DNA of 59,911 bases, taken from NCBI GenBank assembly GCA_040830545.1, contig JBFOMB010000010.1:1-59911 (forward strand). Direction: 5' to 3'. Position 1 is the first letter of the stretch, and each line of letters opens with the position of its first letter. Below the pieces are notes generated by a model that ran no database searches, was not told the origin of the DNA, and saw only the letters and a program-made list of their open reading frames with translations. This DNA comes from HXMU1420-2 sp040830545 (GTDB taxonomy: Bacteria; Pseudomonadota; Alphaproteobacteria; Rhodobacterales; Rhodobacteraceae). Shown here one piece after another: positions 49,633 through 57,671 of this stretch. The translations under genes and the position numbers were made by a program.

Positions 49633-51915
49633 TCAATTTAGCGGACCCGACGGATTCGCGATGGTGGTCAAAAGCTGGTCAATTTCCGCGCGCGTTTTCG
49701 AACTGGTCTCCAGCAACTGTTCTGCAGCTGTCAACGGACCGCTGGAAATCTCCGCAGAGGACAAGAGTTGTTCAGCCAGAGACGCGGCGGTGCTGAACCT
49801 TTCGTCGCTCTGGTCGGGAACCAAGTTCCAAGCACCATTCAACCAGTGCGCGCGCGCAACATTGTCCACGTCGTCGGCAACCTCAAATGCATCAGCGGCC
49901 GATTGGAACTCGCCAACCATGGCAAGCGCCTGGGCCCGCAGTTTTTCCGCTGCAGGGTCATAGAGCCCAGCCAGCTCAACCAATGCACGATTGGGGAGCC
50001 TGTCATGAAGCGCGATCCGGGCCCGCAATACTCTGCGCGGTTCGGATTTGCGCGCGTAAGAGGGAAACTGTAGCAAACGAGAAGCAGCGTCTGCGAATCC
50101 TAATTGAACAAAGCGATCTGCTGCCGCATTTCCTGCGTGCTCATTGAACTTAGGTTGAGGTCTCTCCAACTCCTGTAACGCAAGGCTTAGAAACGTGACA
50201 TCATCTGCCCGATCTGCCATGGCGTGCAGTACGTTCGATTTGGCGTCCACTACGTAGTCTGGATCACCCGCTGCAACACTCTCTTCAATCGCGGAAAAGG
50301 CTGCGCCAAAGCGGTTCTCCATAATGAGCGACAGGATTTCGGCATGCTCAAGTTGTTTGCCAAGTTCGGTGCCACGATATTCTGCCGCAAACGCCGCCGC
50401 CAATGCTGACTGAGGTTTACCTGGTGGCGTACCTTGCTGGAAACTGGTTTCTACAAGTCGGATCAGCGCCAGTGGTGCCTGTTTTGAATCCTCTGTAACC
50501 ACCTGTTCCAATTGCGCTTTGGCCTTGTCCTTTTTCCCGCGTTTCAGATCAACTTCGGCCATTGCCATTTGAGTGGCGCCGTCAGAAGGATCCGTTGACT
50601 TGTCTATGGCACGCAGAACGCTCGCGGCTCGGGGCGGGTCGCCGGCCTGGATGAAGCGATGGCTCAACCGCGGCCCCAAATGGCGTCGAAGATGAACAGG
50701 AAGCTTGCTGAATCCACGCAACGCCGCGTCAGCCACTTCGGCCTTCAGCGGAGCGCCCTGTTCGGCACGGGCCAAGAGCCCCCACATGGCAGCGTCCGTC
50801 TCACATTCAGCTTGGGTCAAGAGATGCGGAAGGGGGTGGGAAGGGTGTGCGTCCACAAGTTGCGCGATTTCCAACACCAGCGCCGATTTGGGCGAGTGTT
50901 CATCGACTTGTTGCAATACACTGACGGCCTCCTGGCCAAAACCGTGAAATGCATAGAACTTTGCAAGCTTCACCACCGCTTCATCCTCAACCCGGTCAAA
51001 TTCTGAATAGAGGGCCGCACGAAGGTGTCCCAATTGATGCTGGAACGAGCCCTCTCCGTTCCAGGTGTTCAGGCTGAACGTGCTCTGTGGCAGGCAGGCA
51101 GGATTTGGGGCGTCGGTGCCATCTTTGTTGCGAAATCGTATTTGAGATTGATCCCTGTCGATGGCCGTAGTCGCGGCAAGTGTTACCTCGCTCGCGTCTG
51201 CGCTCGGCGACGGCTTGTTTTGCTGTTTCAGGTCAGTTTTCGCCTCTGGCTTTGTCGTCAACAAGCCCTGGTTCGCGGCACGCGCGATTTGTTCCAGTAA
51301 GCGTAGCCGAGAGGCATTGAGAACTTCGCCGGTCTCAGGTTCGGGCAACATCTGTGTGAACTGAAGGTCGTCTTCGGGTTCAACACCGTCCGTCGCAAGC
51401 GGCTGAGGCACGGGCTTTGGCTCGGTCTGTATGGTCGGTGCATCGGCTATCTGGCCCAAGGATATGGGCATCCCGCGAGCCCCGACGTGCCCCTGATCGG
51501 CGAAACGGTAGTGATGCTGTTGGTGCTCCACCGGATCTTTCGGCGATGTGTCCGCCTTCGGGCCGATATCGACCACAAGGTGGCGACCGTTTTCGACAAA
51601 AGTAGTTGCTTCGCAATCGCAGGATAGAGAAACCGACAGCGGGTCCCCAGGGGCAGTTTGGTTCAGCTTCGCAATCCGGGTTTTGGGAATGCGATTGAAC
51701 ACCCCGGACACATCAAACTCGACAGTATCGAGACCCAGGTCGATGGTTGTGACCTTCCCGTTTGTGCGGACAGACCATGAAGCATTTGGTGGAAGTGGTA
51801 CAACCAACCGGGAAAATGCCGGATGCTCACCAGATTGAACTGTGACCGATTGGGCCGAAATGGGCGTCCCAAGCACCGCCAGCGTTGGAAAGAGCCAACA
51901 AAAACGACGTTTCAT
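49633..51915 (-). CDS. Large periplasmic protein of unknown function in the stator/export operon
   Basis: The 760-residue protein has a signal peptide (about 1-21, ending ISAQ). About 22-120 is beta-rich and resembles an AMIN domain, with HPAFSRLVVPLP, WSVRTNGKVTTIDLG and GRHLVVDIGP. About 130-270 is low-complexity. About 285-760 is helical, with repeat-like units such as RDALYSEFDRV-type helices, KLAKFYAFHGFGQEAVSVLQQ and ALVELAGLYDPAAEKLRAQALAMVGEFQSAADAFEVA, suggesting TPR/Sel1-like repeats. It is coupled to motA (ATGA) and precedes sltF. Position suggests a stator or peptidoglycan-linked role, perhaps like rhizobial MotC, but I see no proof of homology. Confidence 0.72.
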   Translation of the reverse strand: MKRRFCWLFPTLAVLGTPISAQSVTVQSGEHPAFSRLVVPLPPNASWSVRTNGKVTTIDLGLDTVEFDVSGVFNRIPKTRIAKLNQTAPGDPLSVSLSCDCEATTFVENGRHLVVDIGPKADTSPKDPVEHQQHHYRFADQGHVGARGMPISLGQIADAPTIQTEPKPVPQPLATDGVEPEDDLQFTQMLPEPETGEVLNASRLRLLEQIARAANQGLLTTKPEAKTDLKQQNKPSPSADASEVTLAATTAIDRDQSQIRFRNKDGTDAPNPACLPQSTFSLNTWNGEGSFQHQLGHLRAALYSEFDRVEDEAVVKLAKFYAFHGFGQEAVSVLQQVDEHSPKSALVLEIAQLVDAHPSHPLPHLLTQAECETDAAMWGLLARAEQGAPLKAEVADAALRGFSKLPVHLRRHLGPRLSHRFIQAGDPPRAASVLRAIDKSTDPSDGATQMAMAEVDLKRGKKDKAKAQLEQVVTEDSKQAPLALIRLVETSFQQGTPPGKPQSALAAAFAAEYRGTELGKQLEHAEILSLIMENRFGAAFSAIEESVAAGDPDYVVDAKSNVLHAMADRADDVTFLSLALQELERPQPKFNEHAGNAAADRFVQLGFADAASRLLQFPSYARKSEPRRVLRARIALHDRLPNRALVELAGLYDPAAEKLRAQALAMVGEFQSAADAFEVADDVDNVARAHWLNGAWNLVPDQSDERFSTAASLAEQLLSSAEISSGPLTAAEQLLETSSKTRAEIDQLLTTIANPSGPLN

Positions 51916-52781
51916 GCGGCCTCCTGTTTGATCGCCTTCAGCGACTCCTCAAGCTCTGCGTAGTCCGGGCGGATATGGGACGGTGTGTTCTGGCGCCCCA
52001 CTTCAATGCAAATGGGCGCCGCGTGGTTATGCAGATTGGCCACCAGAACCTCTCGAATGAGTTGATAAAAATGGCCGTCCTCTTCGACAACAGTCTTCAA
52101 TTTTGACGCAAACGGTCCCACCAGACCATAAGCCAAAAAGACGCCCAGAAATGTTCCTACGAGGGCGCCGCCGATCAGTTTTCCCAGGACTTCAGGGGGT
52201 TGGTCGATGGAGCCCATTGTTTTGATCACGCCCAGAACAGCGGCCACGATTCCCAACGCAGGTAGCCCGTCTGCCACGGTCTGCAGGGCATGACTGGAGT
52301 GCATGGCATGATGAAAATTCGCTTCCATGCGCTTTTCGAGGACCTCTTCGACCTGATGCGGGTCATCGTAGTTCATCGACGCAGAACGCAAGGTATCGCA
52401 GATCAGTGTGACGGCTTCGCGATCGCCAAGGATTCTTGGGTATTTCTGGAAAATTGCCGAGTCATCCGGGGCTTCGATATGCTGCTCCAGATCGACCGGG
52501 CTTTGCCGGGCGATGCGGATCAATGCGAACAGCAGGCACAACAGATCCCGGTAGTCGTCAGGCTTCCACTTCGGTCCCTTGAACACCTTCCCGACGTCTT
52601 TCAGAGTATGTTTGACTTCTGAAATGTTGTTGCTGATCAAGAACGCGCCGGTTGCAGCGCCCCCGATCATCATCATTTCATAGGGCAGCGATTTCAGGAT
52701 GATTGTCATCTTGCCGCCTGCGGCAAGATAGCCGCCGAACACCATCCCGAAGATGACAAGAATACCAATGAGACCGACCAT
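51912..52781 (-). CDS. motA: Flagellar motor stator protein MotA
   Basis: The ATG at 52781 (GGAGAG upstream) gives 289 residues, normal for MotA; an open frame upstream overlaps motE and is discarded. Four membrane helices are visible: about 2-22 (VGLIGILVIFGMVFGGYLAAG), 30-50, and two C-terminal ones around DGLPALGIVAAVLGVIKTMGS and LGKLIGGALVGTFLGVFLAYGLVGP. The cytoplasmic loop with KFHH-type charged residues contacts FliG. MotA5MotB2 forms the proton channel; motB is not in the window. Confidence 0.95.
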   Translation of the reverse strand: MVGLIGILVIFGMVFGGYLAAGGKMTIILKSLPYEMMMIGGAATGAFLISNNISEVKHTLKDVGKVFKGPKWKPDDYRDLLCLLFALIRIARQSPVDLEQHIEAPDDSAIFQKYPRILGDREAVTLICDTLRSASMNYDDPHQVEEVLEKRMEANFHHAMHSSHALQTVADGLPALGIVAAVLGVIKTMGSIDQPPEVLGKLIGGALVGTFLGVFLAYGLVGPFASKLKTVVEEDGHFYQLIREVLVANLHNHAAPICIEVGRQNTPSHIRPDYAELEESLKAIKQEAA

Positions 52782-52836
52782 CAGGCTCTCCAGTTTATAC
52801 AGGTATGGTCGACCGGTGCCGCCATACGGTTTTTGA

Positions 52837-53436
52837 CTACTCGGTTGGGACGTAGAAATTGCGCCCCGCCAACACGACGCTGATCGTATAGGCGGCCTTC
52901 GGATCCATGCCTTCCAGGATTGAGGCCGCAACTTCCGGTCGCATTCGGGCCAGGAAGCCAGCCGCAAATTCTGGCGCCATTTCTTCAAATACCGCCGCGG
53001 TTTCCTTCGATTTCATCTGCTCGTAGACCGAAGTCAGTTGCGCGAGATCTCGTTCGGATGCGCCATCGGCCATCGCCAGCGTGTCGCGCAGCCGTTCTTC
53101 GGCGGCTTCGAGCGCAACAATCTTTGACTGAACGGCCTGTTCCGCGACTTGCAATGCTTGAATTCGGTCTTCCAGTTCCCGCTCGCGTTGCGTGACGTTG
53201 ATCTCTCTCTGGTTGAGAGCTTTGAGAAGTGCCGTGGTTTCGACCGGGCCAGATGCCGGCATTGATGTCTTGTCCATTGGCTTGTCGTCATGCGCGTCGT
53301 CCTTTGCGGCGCTTCCCACGATCACCGGGCCAGCCTCGGCCCCTAATCGCACGACGGCAGAGACGATCATGAAGGATGCGATGAGCAGCAAAGCGCCGCC
53401 GCGAAAGCCCGATTTGAAAATGCCGGAGGGTTTCAT
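52837..53436 (-). CDS. motE: MotE-like protein (MgtE N-terminal-domain type)
   Basis: The 199-residue protein has an N-terminal signal or anchor (about 14-33), a coiled-coil stretch (about 65-120, LNQREINVTQRERELEDRIQALQVAEQAV), and a C-terminal MgtE_N-like helical domain with SKETAAVFEEMAPEFAAGFLARMRPEVAASILEGMDPKAAYTISVVLAGRN. This is the layout of MotE, a periplasmic chaperone for MotC in Sinorhizobium. Its start overlaps the upstream gene's stop (4 bases). The presence of MotE here supports the idea that the 760-residue neighbour is a MotC-like partner (inferred). Confidence 0.75.
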   Translation of the reverse strand: MKPSGIFKSGFRGGALLLIASFMIVSAVVRLGAEAGPVIVGSAAKDDAHDDKPMDKTSMPASGPVETTALLKALNQREINVTQRERELEDRIQALQVAEQAVQSKIVALEAAEERLRDTLAMADGASERDLAQLTSVYEQMKSKETAAVFEEMAPEFAAGFLARMRPEVAASILEGMDPKAAYTISVVLAGRNFYVPTE

Positions 53437-53825
53437 GCGTGCCTCTGCAATCGGGAATGCCGGACGAACATGGGTTCGGCGGGTTCCTCTTCGGGCTCCG
53501 ACGCAGGCGGAGGTGTGTCTTCGGCCTGCGGTTGTTTCTGATCCGGCAGATCGTGCAGAGCTGCCATCATCAACTCCAACCTGCCGGCCACGGCTTCGGC
53601 GCGCCCTGTCAGGGAATCGAGCGTTTCAGCAGATCCGGTCGACATGGTCTGGGCTGCTGACAACGCCTCTGTCAGGTCATCAACCTGAGAGGATAGCACC
53701 GCGACGGCGCCTCCAACCCCTTTTTCCAGGTCGCCAAAACGATTCAGCCGGCGCGACAGGACCAGGCAATACAGCCCGGCGCCGAGTGCTCCCGCCCCGA
53801 GAAAGATGTCTGCGATGAATTCCAA
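53433..53825 (-). CDS. Short membrane-anchored flagellar operon protein (DUF6468-like)
   Basis: The 130-residue protein has one N-terminal membrane helix (about 4-24, IADIFLGAGALGAGLYCLVLS), then SRRLNRFGDLEKGVGGAVAVLSSQVDDLTEAL and a helix that may dimerise, ending in an acidic, Pro-rich tail. This resembles the small proteins between fliL and motE in alphaproteobacteria often assigned to DUF6468. Function unknown. It lies 9 bases after fliL and overlaps motE. Confidence 0.65.
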   Translation of the reverse strand: MEFIADIFLGAGALGAGLYCLVLSRRLNRFGDLEKGVGGAVAVLSSQVDDLTEALSAAQTMSTGSAETLDSLTGRAEAVAGRLELMMAALHDLPDQKQPQAEDTPPPASEPEEEPAEPMFVRHSRLQRHA

Positions 53826-53834
53826 TCCATCCTC

Positions 53835-54350
53835 CTAGTTCAAAACAAATTCCATGATAAGCACGTCGTTTACCCGCCCTTCACCCGCTACGATCTGGAT
53901 CCGGCGCAGCAGCTGCGCACGCAGCCGCGTTAGAATCAGCGGGTCTTCGAAATCGGATGGGTGCAGCGCCCGGAGATAACCGTTCATCAGGTCAACGATT
54001 CGCGGTTTCAGCGTTTTCACGTCTTCCATATGGGCCTTGGCGACCTCCAATTGAGCGCGAAACCTCAAATGGGCGGATTGGTTCGTGTCCCGCAACGAAA
54101 TCAGGATCGGGTCCATTTCGACAAAAGCCAGGTCGGGCAGTGGCGCGACAGGATTATCACCGTCCGGCGTGTCGGATGCGGCGTCATCGGCATATGATTC
54201 CGTACCGCCCAGCAATCCGGATTGGACGGCATAAAACCCGCCCCCCGCTCCGGCCAGGGCCAAAACCACGCCCAGAATCAACCCCAGCTTGCCCGACTTC
54301 TTCGGGGCGTCTTCTTCCAGGTCTTGTGCGTTTGCTGTTGCGTCTGCCAT
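53835..54350 (-). CDS. fliL: Flagellar basal-body-associated protein FliL
   Basis: The ATG at 54350 gives 171 residues. An acidic/basic N-terminus (EEDAPKKSGK) precedes one membrane helix (about 22-43, LGLILGVVLALAGAGGGFYAV). The periplasmic FliL domain has LPDLAFVEMDPILISLRDTNQSAHLRFRAQLEV and the C-terminal LLRRIQIVAGEGRVNDVLIMEFVLN, conserved in alphaproteobacterial FliL. FliL stabilises stators. It opens the long minus-strand operon, divergent from fliF. Confidence 0.92.
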   Translation of the reverse strand: MADATANAQDLEEDAPKKSGKLGLILGVVLALAGAGGGFYAVQSGLLGGTESYADDAASDTPDGDNPVAPLPDLAFVEMDPILISLRDTNQSAHLRFRAQLEVAKAHMEDVKTLKPRIVDLMNGYLRALHPSDFEDPLILTRLRAQLLRRIQIVAGEGRVNDVLIMEFVLN

Positions 54351-54396
54351 GGCGCTTCCAGTTCTCCGGTTCGAGGGCACCATAAACCCGCAGGAA

Positions 54397-54411
54397 CTAA
54401 CCGATTGTTAA
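54397..54411. promoter_or_regulatory. CtrA-like half-site pair in the fliL/fliF gap
   Basis: CTAA-N7-TTAA, read on the minus strand as TTAA-N7-TTAG, differs by one base from TTAA-N7-TTAA. It lies in the 118-base divergent gap between fliL and fliF, the best place for a shared control site of the two operons. One mismatch makes it a candidate only. Confidence 0.4.
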
Positions 54412-54468
54412 GCCGGATCGCGGATTGATGGGTCCGAGGCCAGAAAGGCCGGTGCCTTGGAGATCGCG

Positions 54469-56049
54469 GTGTTAAACTTGATAGACACATGGACGGGACT
54501 GGATCGCAGAAAGCAGATTCTAGCCGTTCTCGCTGCAGTTGCAGTGTTTGTAGGCATTCTCGGAATGTCGAGAATCGCCACTCAACCCAGTTGGCGGTTG
54601 CTGTATTCCGGTCTGGAAAGCGGAACAGCCGGTGAAGTCGTGCGCGCGTTGGAGCAGCGCGGTGCTGTATACGAGGTGCGCGGCGGTTCGATTTATGTCG
54701 AGGCGTCCAGTCGGGACGAACTACGCATGACACTCGCTTCCGAAGGGCTGCCAGCCAATGGCGGACGCGGGTACGAATTGCTTGATTCGCTTTCAGGGTT
54801 TGGCACGACGTCGCAGATGTTTGACGCCGCCTATTGGCGCGCGAAAGAGGGTGAGTTGGCGCGCACCATCGTGTCCGCCCCCTATGTCAGCCTCGCACGC
54901 GTCCACATCGCCAACACAGCGGGCAACCCGTTTCAGCGTTCGGTCGATCCGTCGGCTTCGGTATCGGTGACGCCGTCTGGGGCCCCCATCACCGCCGTCC
55001 AAGCCGAGGCGCTGCGTCACCTGGTGGCGTCTGCCGTGGCCGGTTTGACCGCAGACAATGTAACAGTTGTCGATTCGAGCGGTCAGATGATCGGGGCCGA
55101 AGAAAAGGGTGGGGGCGTCACCACGGCGCTCAGCCGCGCGGATCAGCTGCGTGAACGTGTGATGCGAATCGTTGAGGCGCGGGTCGGTCGGGGCAATGCG
55201 TTTGTCGAGGTCAGCGTCGACACCGTGACCGAAAGCGAAATCATTCGCGAACGGCTCGTCGATCCCGGCACCCGGGTCGCCATTAGCACCGATGTAGAAG
55301 AAACCGCAAACAGCAGCACCAGCCGGGCCGGGGAAGTATCGGTGAATTCCAACCTGCCGGATGGCGACGCAGGCACAGGCGACGATTCGCAGGCCCAGAC
55401 CAGCGCGACACGCGAGCGCGTAAACTACGAAGTCTCTGAAACTGAACGCGAAGTTCAGCGCGTTCCGGGTGAAATCAAACGCCTGACCGTGGCAGTTCTG
55501 GTCAACGGTGTGCAGTCCGTAGATGACGCCTCTGCATTTGAACCTCGGTCCGAAGAAGAGCTGTCAGCGCTGCGCGAGCTTGTCGAATCATCGGTTGGGT
55601 TCAACGCGGATCGCGGTGATGTCATCACCATCAAATCCATGGATCTGCCTACTGTTGCGCCTGTCGGAACCGAGGCCAGTGCGTCCATCTTTGATTTTGC
55701 GGGTCTGGATGTCATGTCCCTGATCCAACTGGCCTTTCTGGCGCTGGTCGTCCTTCTGTTGGGTATGTTCGTGCTTCGGCCGATCCTGACACGTTCCCGC
55801 CCGGAACTGTCTGCGTTGATGGCCTTGCCGGAGGGTACTGTCGACGGAACGGTGGATGGCACGGCAACCGTGGGTGACGTCGAGGATGGAGCAAGCGATG
55901 ACGCGCCAGGCGAGGGTGGCCCTGCATTGCTGACATCGGAGGCCACGCAACAACCAGTAGAGCGACTGCGTGCAATGATCGGGGATCGACAGGACGAAAC
56001 TGTCGAAATCCTGCGCAGCTGGCTTGAAGAACAACGGGAGAAAGCGTGA
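54469..56049 (+). CDS. fliF: Flagellar MS-ring protein FliF
   Basis: The GTG at 54469 is preferred because GGAG lies six bases upstream; a TTG at 54457 would add four residues. The 526-residue product starts LNLIDTWTGLDRRKQ. Membrane helices are at about 13-32 and 417-436. The periplasmic ring-building part has WRLLYSGLESGTAGEVVRAL, GRGYELLDSLSGFGTTSQMFDAAYWRAKEGELARTI and ARVHIANTAGNPF. The C-terminal helix VERLRAMIGDRQDETVEILRSWL binds FliG. It leads fliF-fliH-fliN-fliP. Confidence 0.95.
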   Translation: MLNLIDTWTGLDRRKQILAVLAAVAVFVGILGMSRIATQPSWRLLYSGLESGTAGEVVRALEQRGAVYEVRGGSIYVEASSRDELRMTLASEGLPANGGRGYELLDSLSGFGTTSQMFDAAYWRAKEGELARTIVSAPYVSLARVHIANTAGNPFQRSVDPSASVSVTPSGAPITAVQAEALRHLVASAVAGLTADNVTVVDSSGQMIGAEEKGGGVTTALSRADQLRERVMRIVEARVGRGNAFVEVSVDTVTESEIIRERLVDPGTRVAISTDVEETANSSTSRAGEVSVNSNLPDGDAGTGDDSQAQTSATRERVNYEVSETEREVQRVPGEIKRLTVAVLVNGVQSVDDASAFEPRSEEELSALRELVESSVGFNADRGDVITIKSMDLPTVAPVGTEASASIFDFAGLDVMSLIQLAFLALVVLLLGMFVLRPILTRSRPELSALMALPEGTVDGTVDGTATVGDVEDGASDDAPGEGGPALLTSEATQQPVERLRAMIGDRQDETVEILRSWLEEQREKA

Positions 56050-56654
56050 TGACCATTTCACATCTGTTCCAGGATTTCGGAACGGCGATCAGCGGCGCGG
56101 AACCTCTGACTCTGATCAGTGAAAGCGAGCAGGAAGAGCAGAGTGTCGCGAACTATGAACGTGGCTACACCGCCGGATGGGAAGATTCACTGCAATTGCA
56201 ACTGAAGGAACGCAGCGATCTCAGCAAGACGCTGAAACACAATCTGGAGGACTTGGAATTCACATTTGCGGAAGCGCGCCAACAGGTTCTGGCCTCGATG
56301 GCACCGATCCTTGAGCAGGTTGTATCGCAGGTGCTGCCCGAGATCATTGACCAGACTTCAGCAGCCCGCATCGTGTCCGAATTGCAAGGGCTTGTCGCCG
56401 CTCAGTCAGATTTGCCGATTCAGGTCAGTGTTCCGCCAGACAGAACAGAGCGGGTGCGTCCAATCGTGGAGCACGCACTGGGTCCTGAGGTGGCCGTGTT
56501 CGAAGATCCCACCCTGACCGAAGATCAGGTTGCCTTGCGTGTGGGCAGGTCGGAAACGGTGCTCGATCCTTCTGCCGCCCTCGAAGAAATTCGTGCCGTT
56601 TTGTCCGGCCTAACCTTTGAAACCGAAAGGGAGGTCCAGCATGGACAAGCCTGA
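56049..56654 (+). CDS. fliH: FliH-like flagellar export ATPase regulator
   Basis: The ATG at 56049 shares one base with the fliF stop; a GTG just before it is also possible. The 201-residue protein has an acidic N-terminus, a central helical stretch (about 48-100, YTAGWEDSLQLQLKERSDLSKTLKHNLEDL) and a FliH/V-ATPase-E-like C-terminal domain with PILEQVVSQVLPEII and QVALRVGRSETVLDP. FliH dimers hold FliI and link it to FliN. The call rests mainly on position, length and C-terminal pattern. Confidence 0.78.
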   Translation: MTISHLFQDFGTAISGAEPLTLISESEQEEQSVANYERGYTAGWEDSLQLQLKERSDLSKTLKHNLEDLEFTFAEARQQVLASMAPILEQVVSQVLPEIIDQTSAARIVSELQGLVAAQSDLPIQVSVPPDRTERVRPIVEHALGPEVAVFEDPTLTEDQVALRVGRSETVLDPSAALEEIRAVLSGLTFETEREVQHGQA

Positions 56655-56928
56655 GACAGATCGCGACTTCAGCCAGAACCCGTTTGCTTCCATCCCTGTG
56701 GAAATCCTCGTGTCGGTCGGGCGCGCCCGCCCTCTGATCCGGGAACTCAGCGCCTTGGGCGAAAATGCCGTTCTGCCGCTAGATCGGCGCATCGAGGACC
56801 CGGTCGAGCTTTATGTCGGCGAGCAACTGGTCGCCCGCGGCACGCTTGAAGAGATCGAGGATGAACCGGGCGGTCGGTTGGGTGTGCGCCTGTCGGAAAT
56901 CCTGGACATAAGACAGAGCGTCGAATGA
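56641..56928 (+). CDS. fliN: Flagellar motor switch protein FliN
   Basis: The ATG at 56641 with GGGAGGTCC upstream gives 95 residues. The SPOA domain is complete: SIPVEILVSVGRARPLIRELSAL, VLPLDRRIEDPVELYVGEQLVARGTL and VRLSEIL. FliN forms the C-ring base with FliM and binds FliH. Short FliN proteins of about 95 residues are typical in alphaproteobacteria. It overlaps fliH by 14 bases and fliP by 4. fliM and fliG are not in the window. Confidence 0.94.
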   Translation: MDKPETDRDFSQNPFASIPVEILVSVGRARPLIRELSALGENAVLPLDRRIEDPVELYVGEQLVARGTLEEIEDEPGGRLGVRLSEILDIRQSVE

Positions 56929-57671
56929 GGCTCACTACCGGCCTGACCTTTGGGCTGATCGTCGCAATCACAATGATGGCCCCGACCGGGGTCCTTGCGC
57001 AGGAGTTTTCCCTGTCGCTGGGAGAAGGCGGATCCATTTCAGCGCGCACGATTCAGCTGATCCTGCTGATCACGGTGCTCAGCCTTGCGCCCGGCCTGCT
57101 GATGATGCTGACCTGCTTTCCGTTTCTCGTGACGGTGCTGGCCATTCTGCGGCAGGCCATTGGCCTGCAGCAATCGCCACCAAACATGTTGCTGATTAGC
57201 CTGGCGCTGTTCCTTACCTATTTTGTGATGGAACCTGTGTTTGTGGAGGCCTGGGAAACCGGTATCTCCCCGTTGATCGAGGAAGAGGTCGGCGCGGACA
57301 TCGCCGTAGAACGGGCGCTGGTCCCGTTTCGGGCGTTCATGGCCACTCGTGTTGAGGTTGACACTTTTCAGGCCATGGCAGAGCTGCGCCCGGATGGGGA
57401 CGTCGCGCTGGACCTGTCCGCCGATGCGCCACTGTCGGTACTGCTGCCGTCTTTCTTGCTCTCCGAAGTGTCCCGCGCGTTCCAGATCGGGTTTCTCATC
57501 TTCCTGCCGTTTCTGATCATCGATCTTGTCGTTGCGGCTATCCTGATGTCGATGGGGATGATGATGGTTCCACCCGCCATTGTTTCCCTGCCGTTCAAAT
57601 TGGCGTTTTTCGTGATCGCGGACGGTTGGTCGCTGATCGCGGCGGCATTGGTGCGCGGCTATGGAACCTAA
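56925..57671 (+). CDS. fliP: Flagellar export gate protein FliP
   Basis: The 248-residue protein starts with a signal peptide (cleavage about 26, VLAQE), as in most FliP. Diagnostic blocks are LAPGLLMMLTCFPFLVTVLAILRQAIGLQQSPPNMLLISLALFLTYFVM, VLLPSFLLSEVSRAFQIGFLIFLPFLIIDLVVAAILMSMGMMMVPP and LPFKLAFFVIADGWSLI. FliP5 with FliR forms the gate channel. The stop codon TAA shares two bases with the convergent DMT gene's stop. Confidence 0.97.
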   Translation: MRLTTGLTFGLIVAITMMAPTGVLAQEFSLSLGEGGSISARTIQLILLITVLSLAPGLLMMLTCFPFLVTVLAILRQAIGLQQSPPNMLLISLALFLTYFVMEPVFVEAWETGISPLIEEEVGADIAVERALVPFRAFMATRVEVDTFQAMAELRPDGDVALDLSADAPLSVLLPSFLLSEVSRAFQIGFLIFLPFLIIDLVVAAILMSMGMMMVPPAIVSLPFKLAFFVIADGWSLIAAALVRGYGT

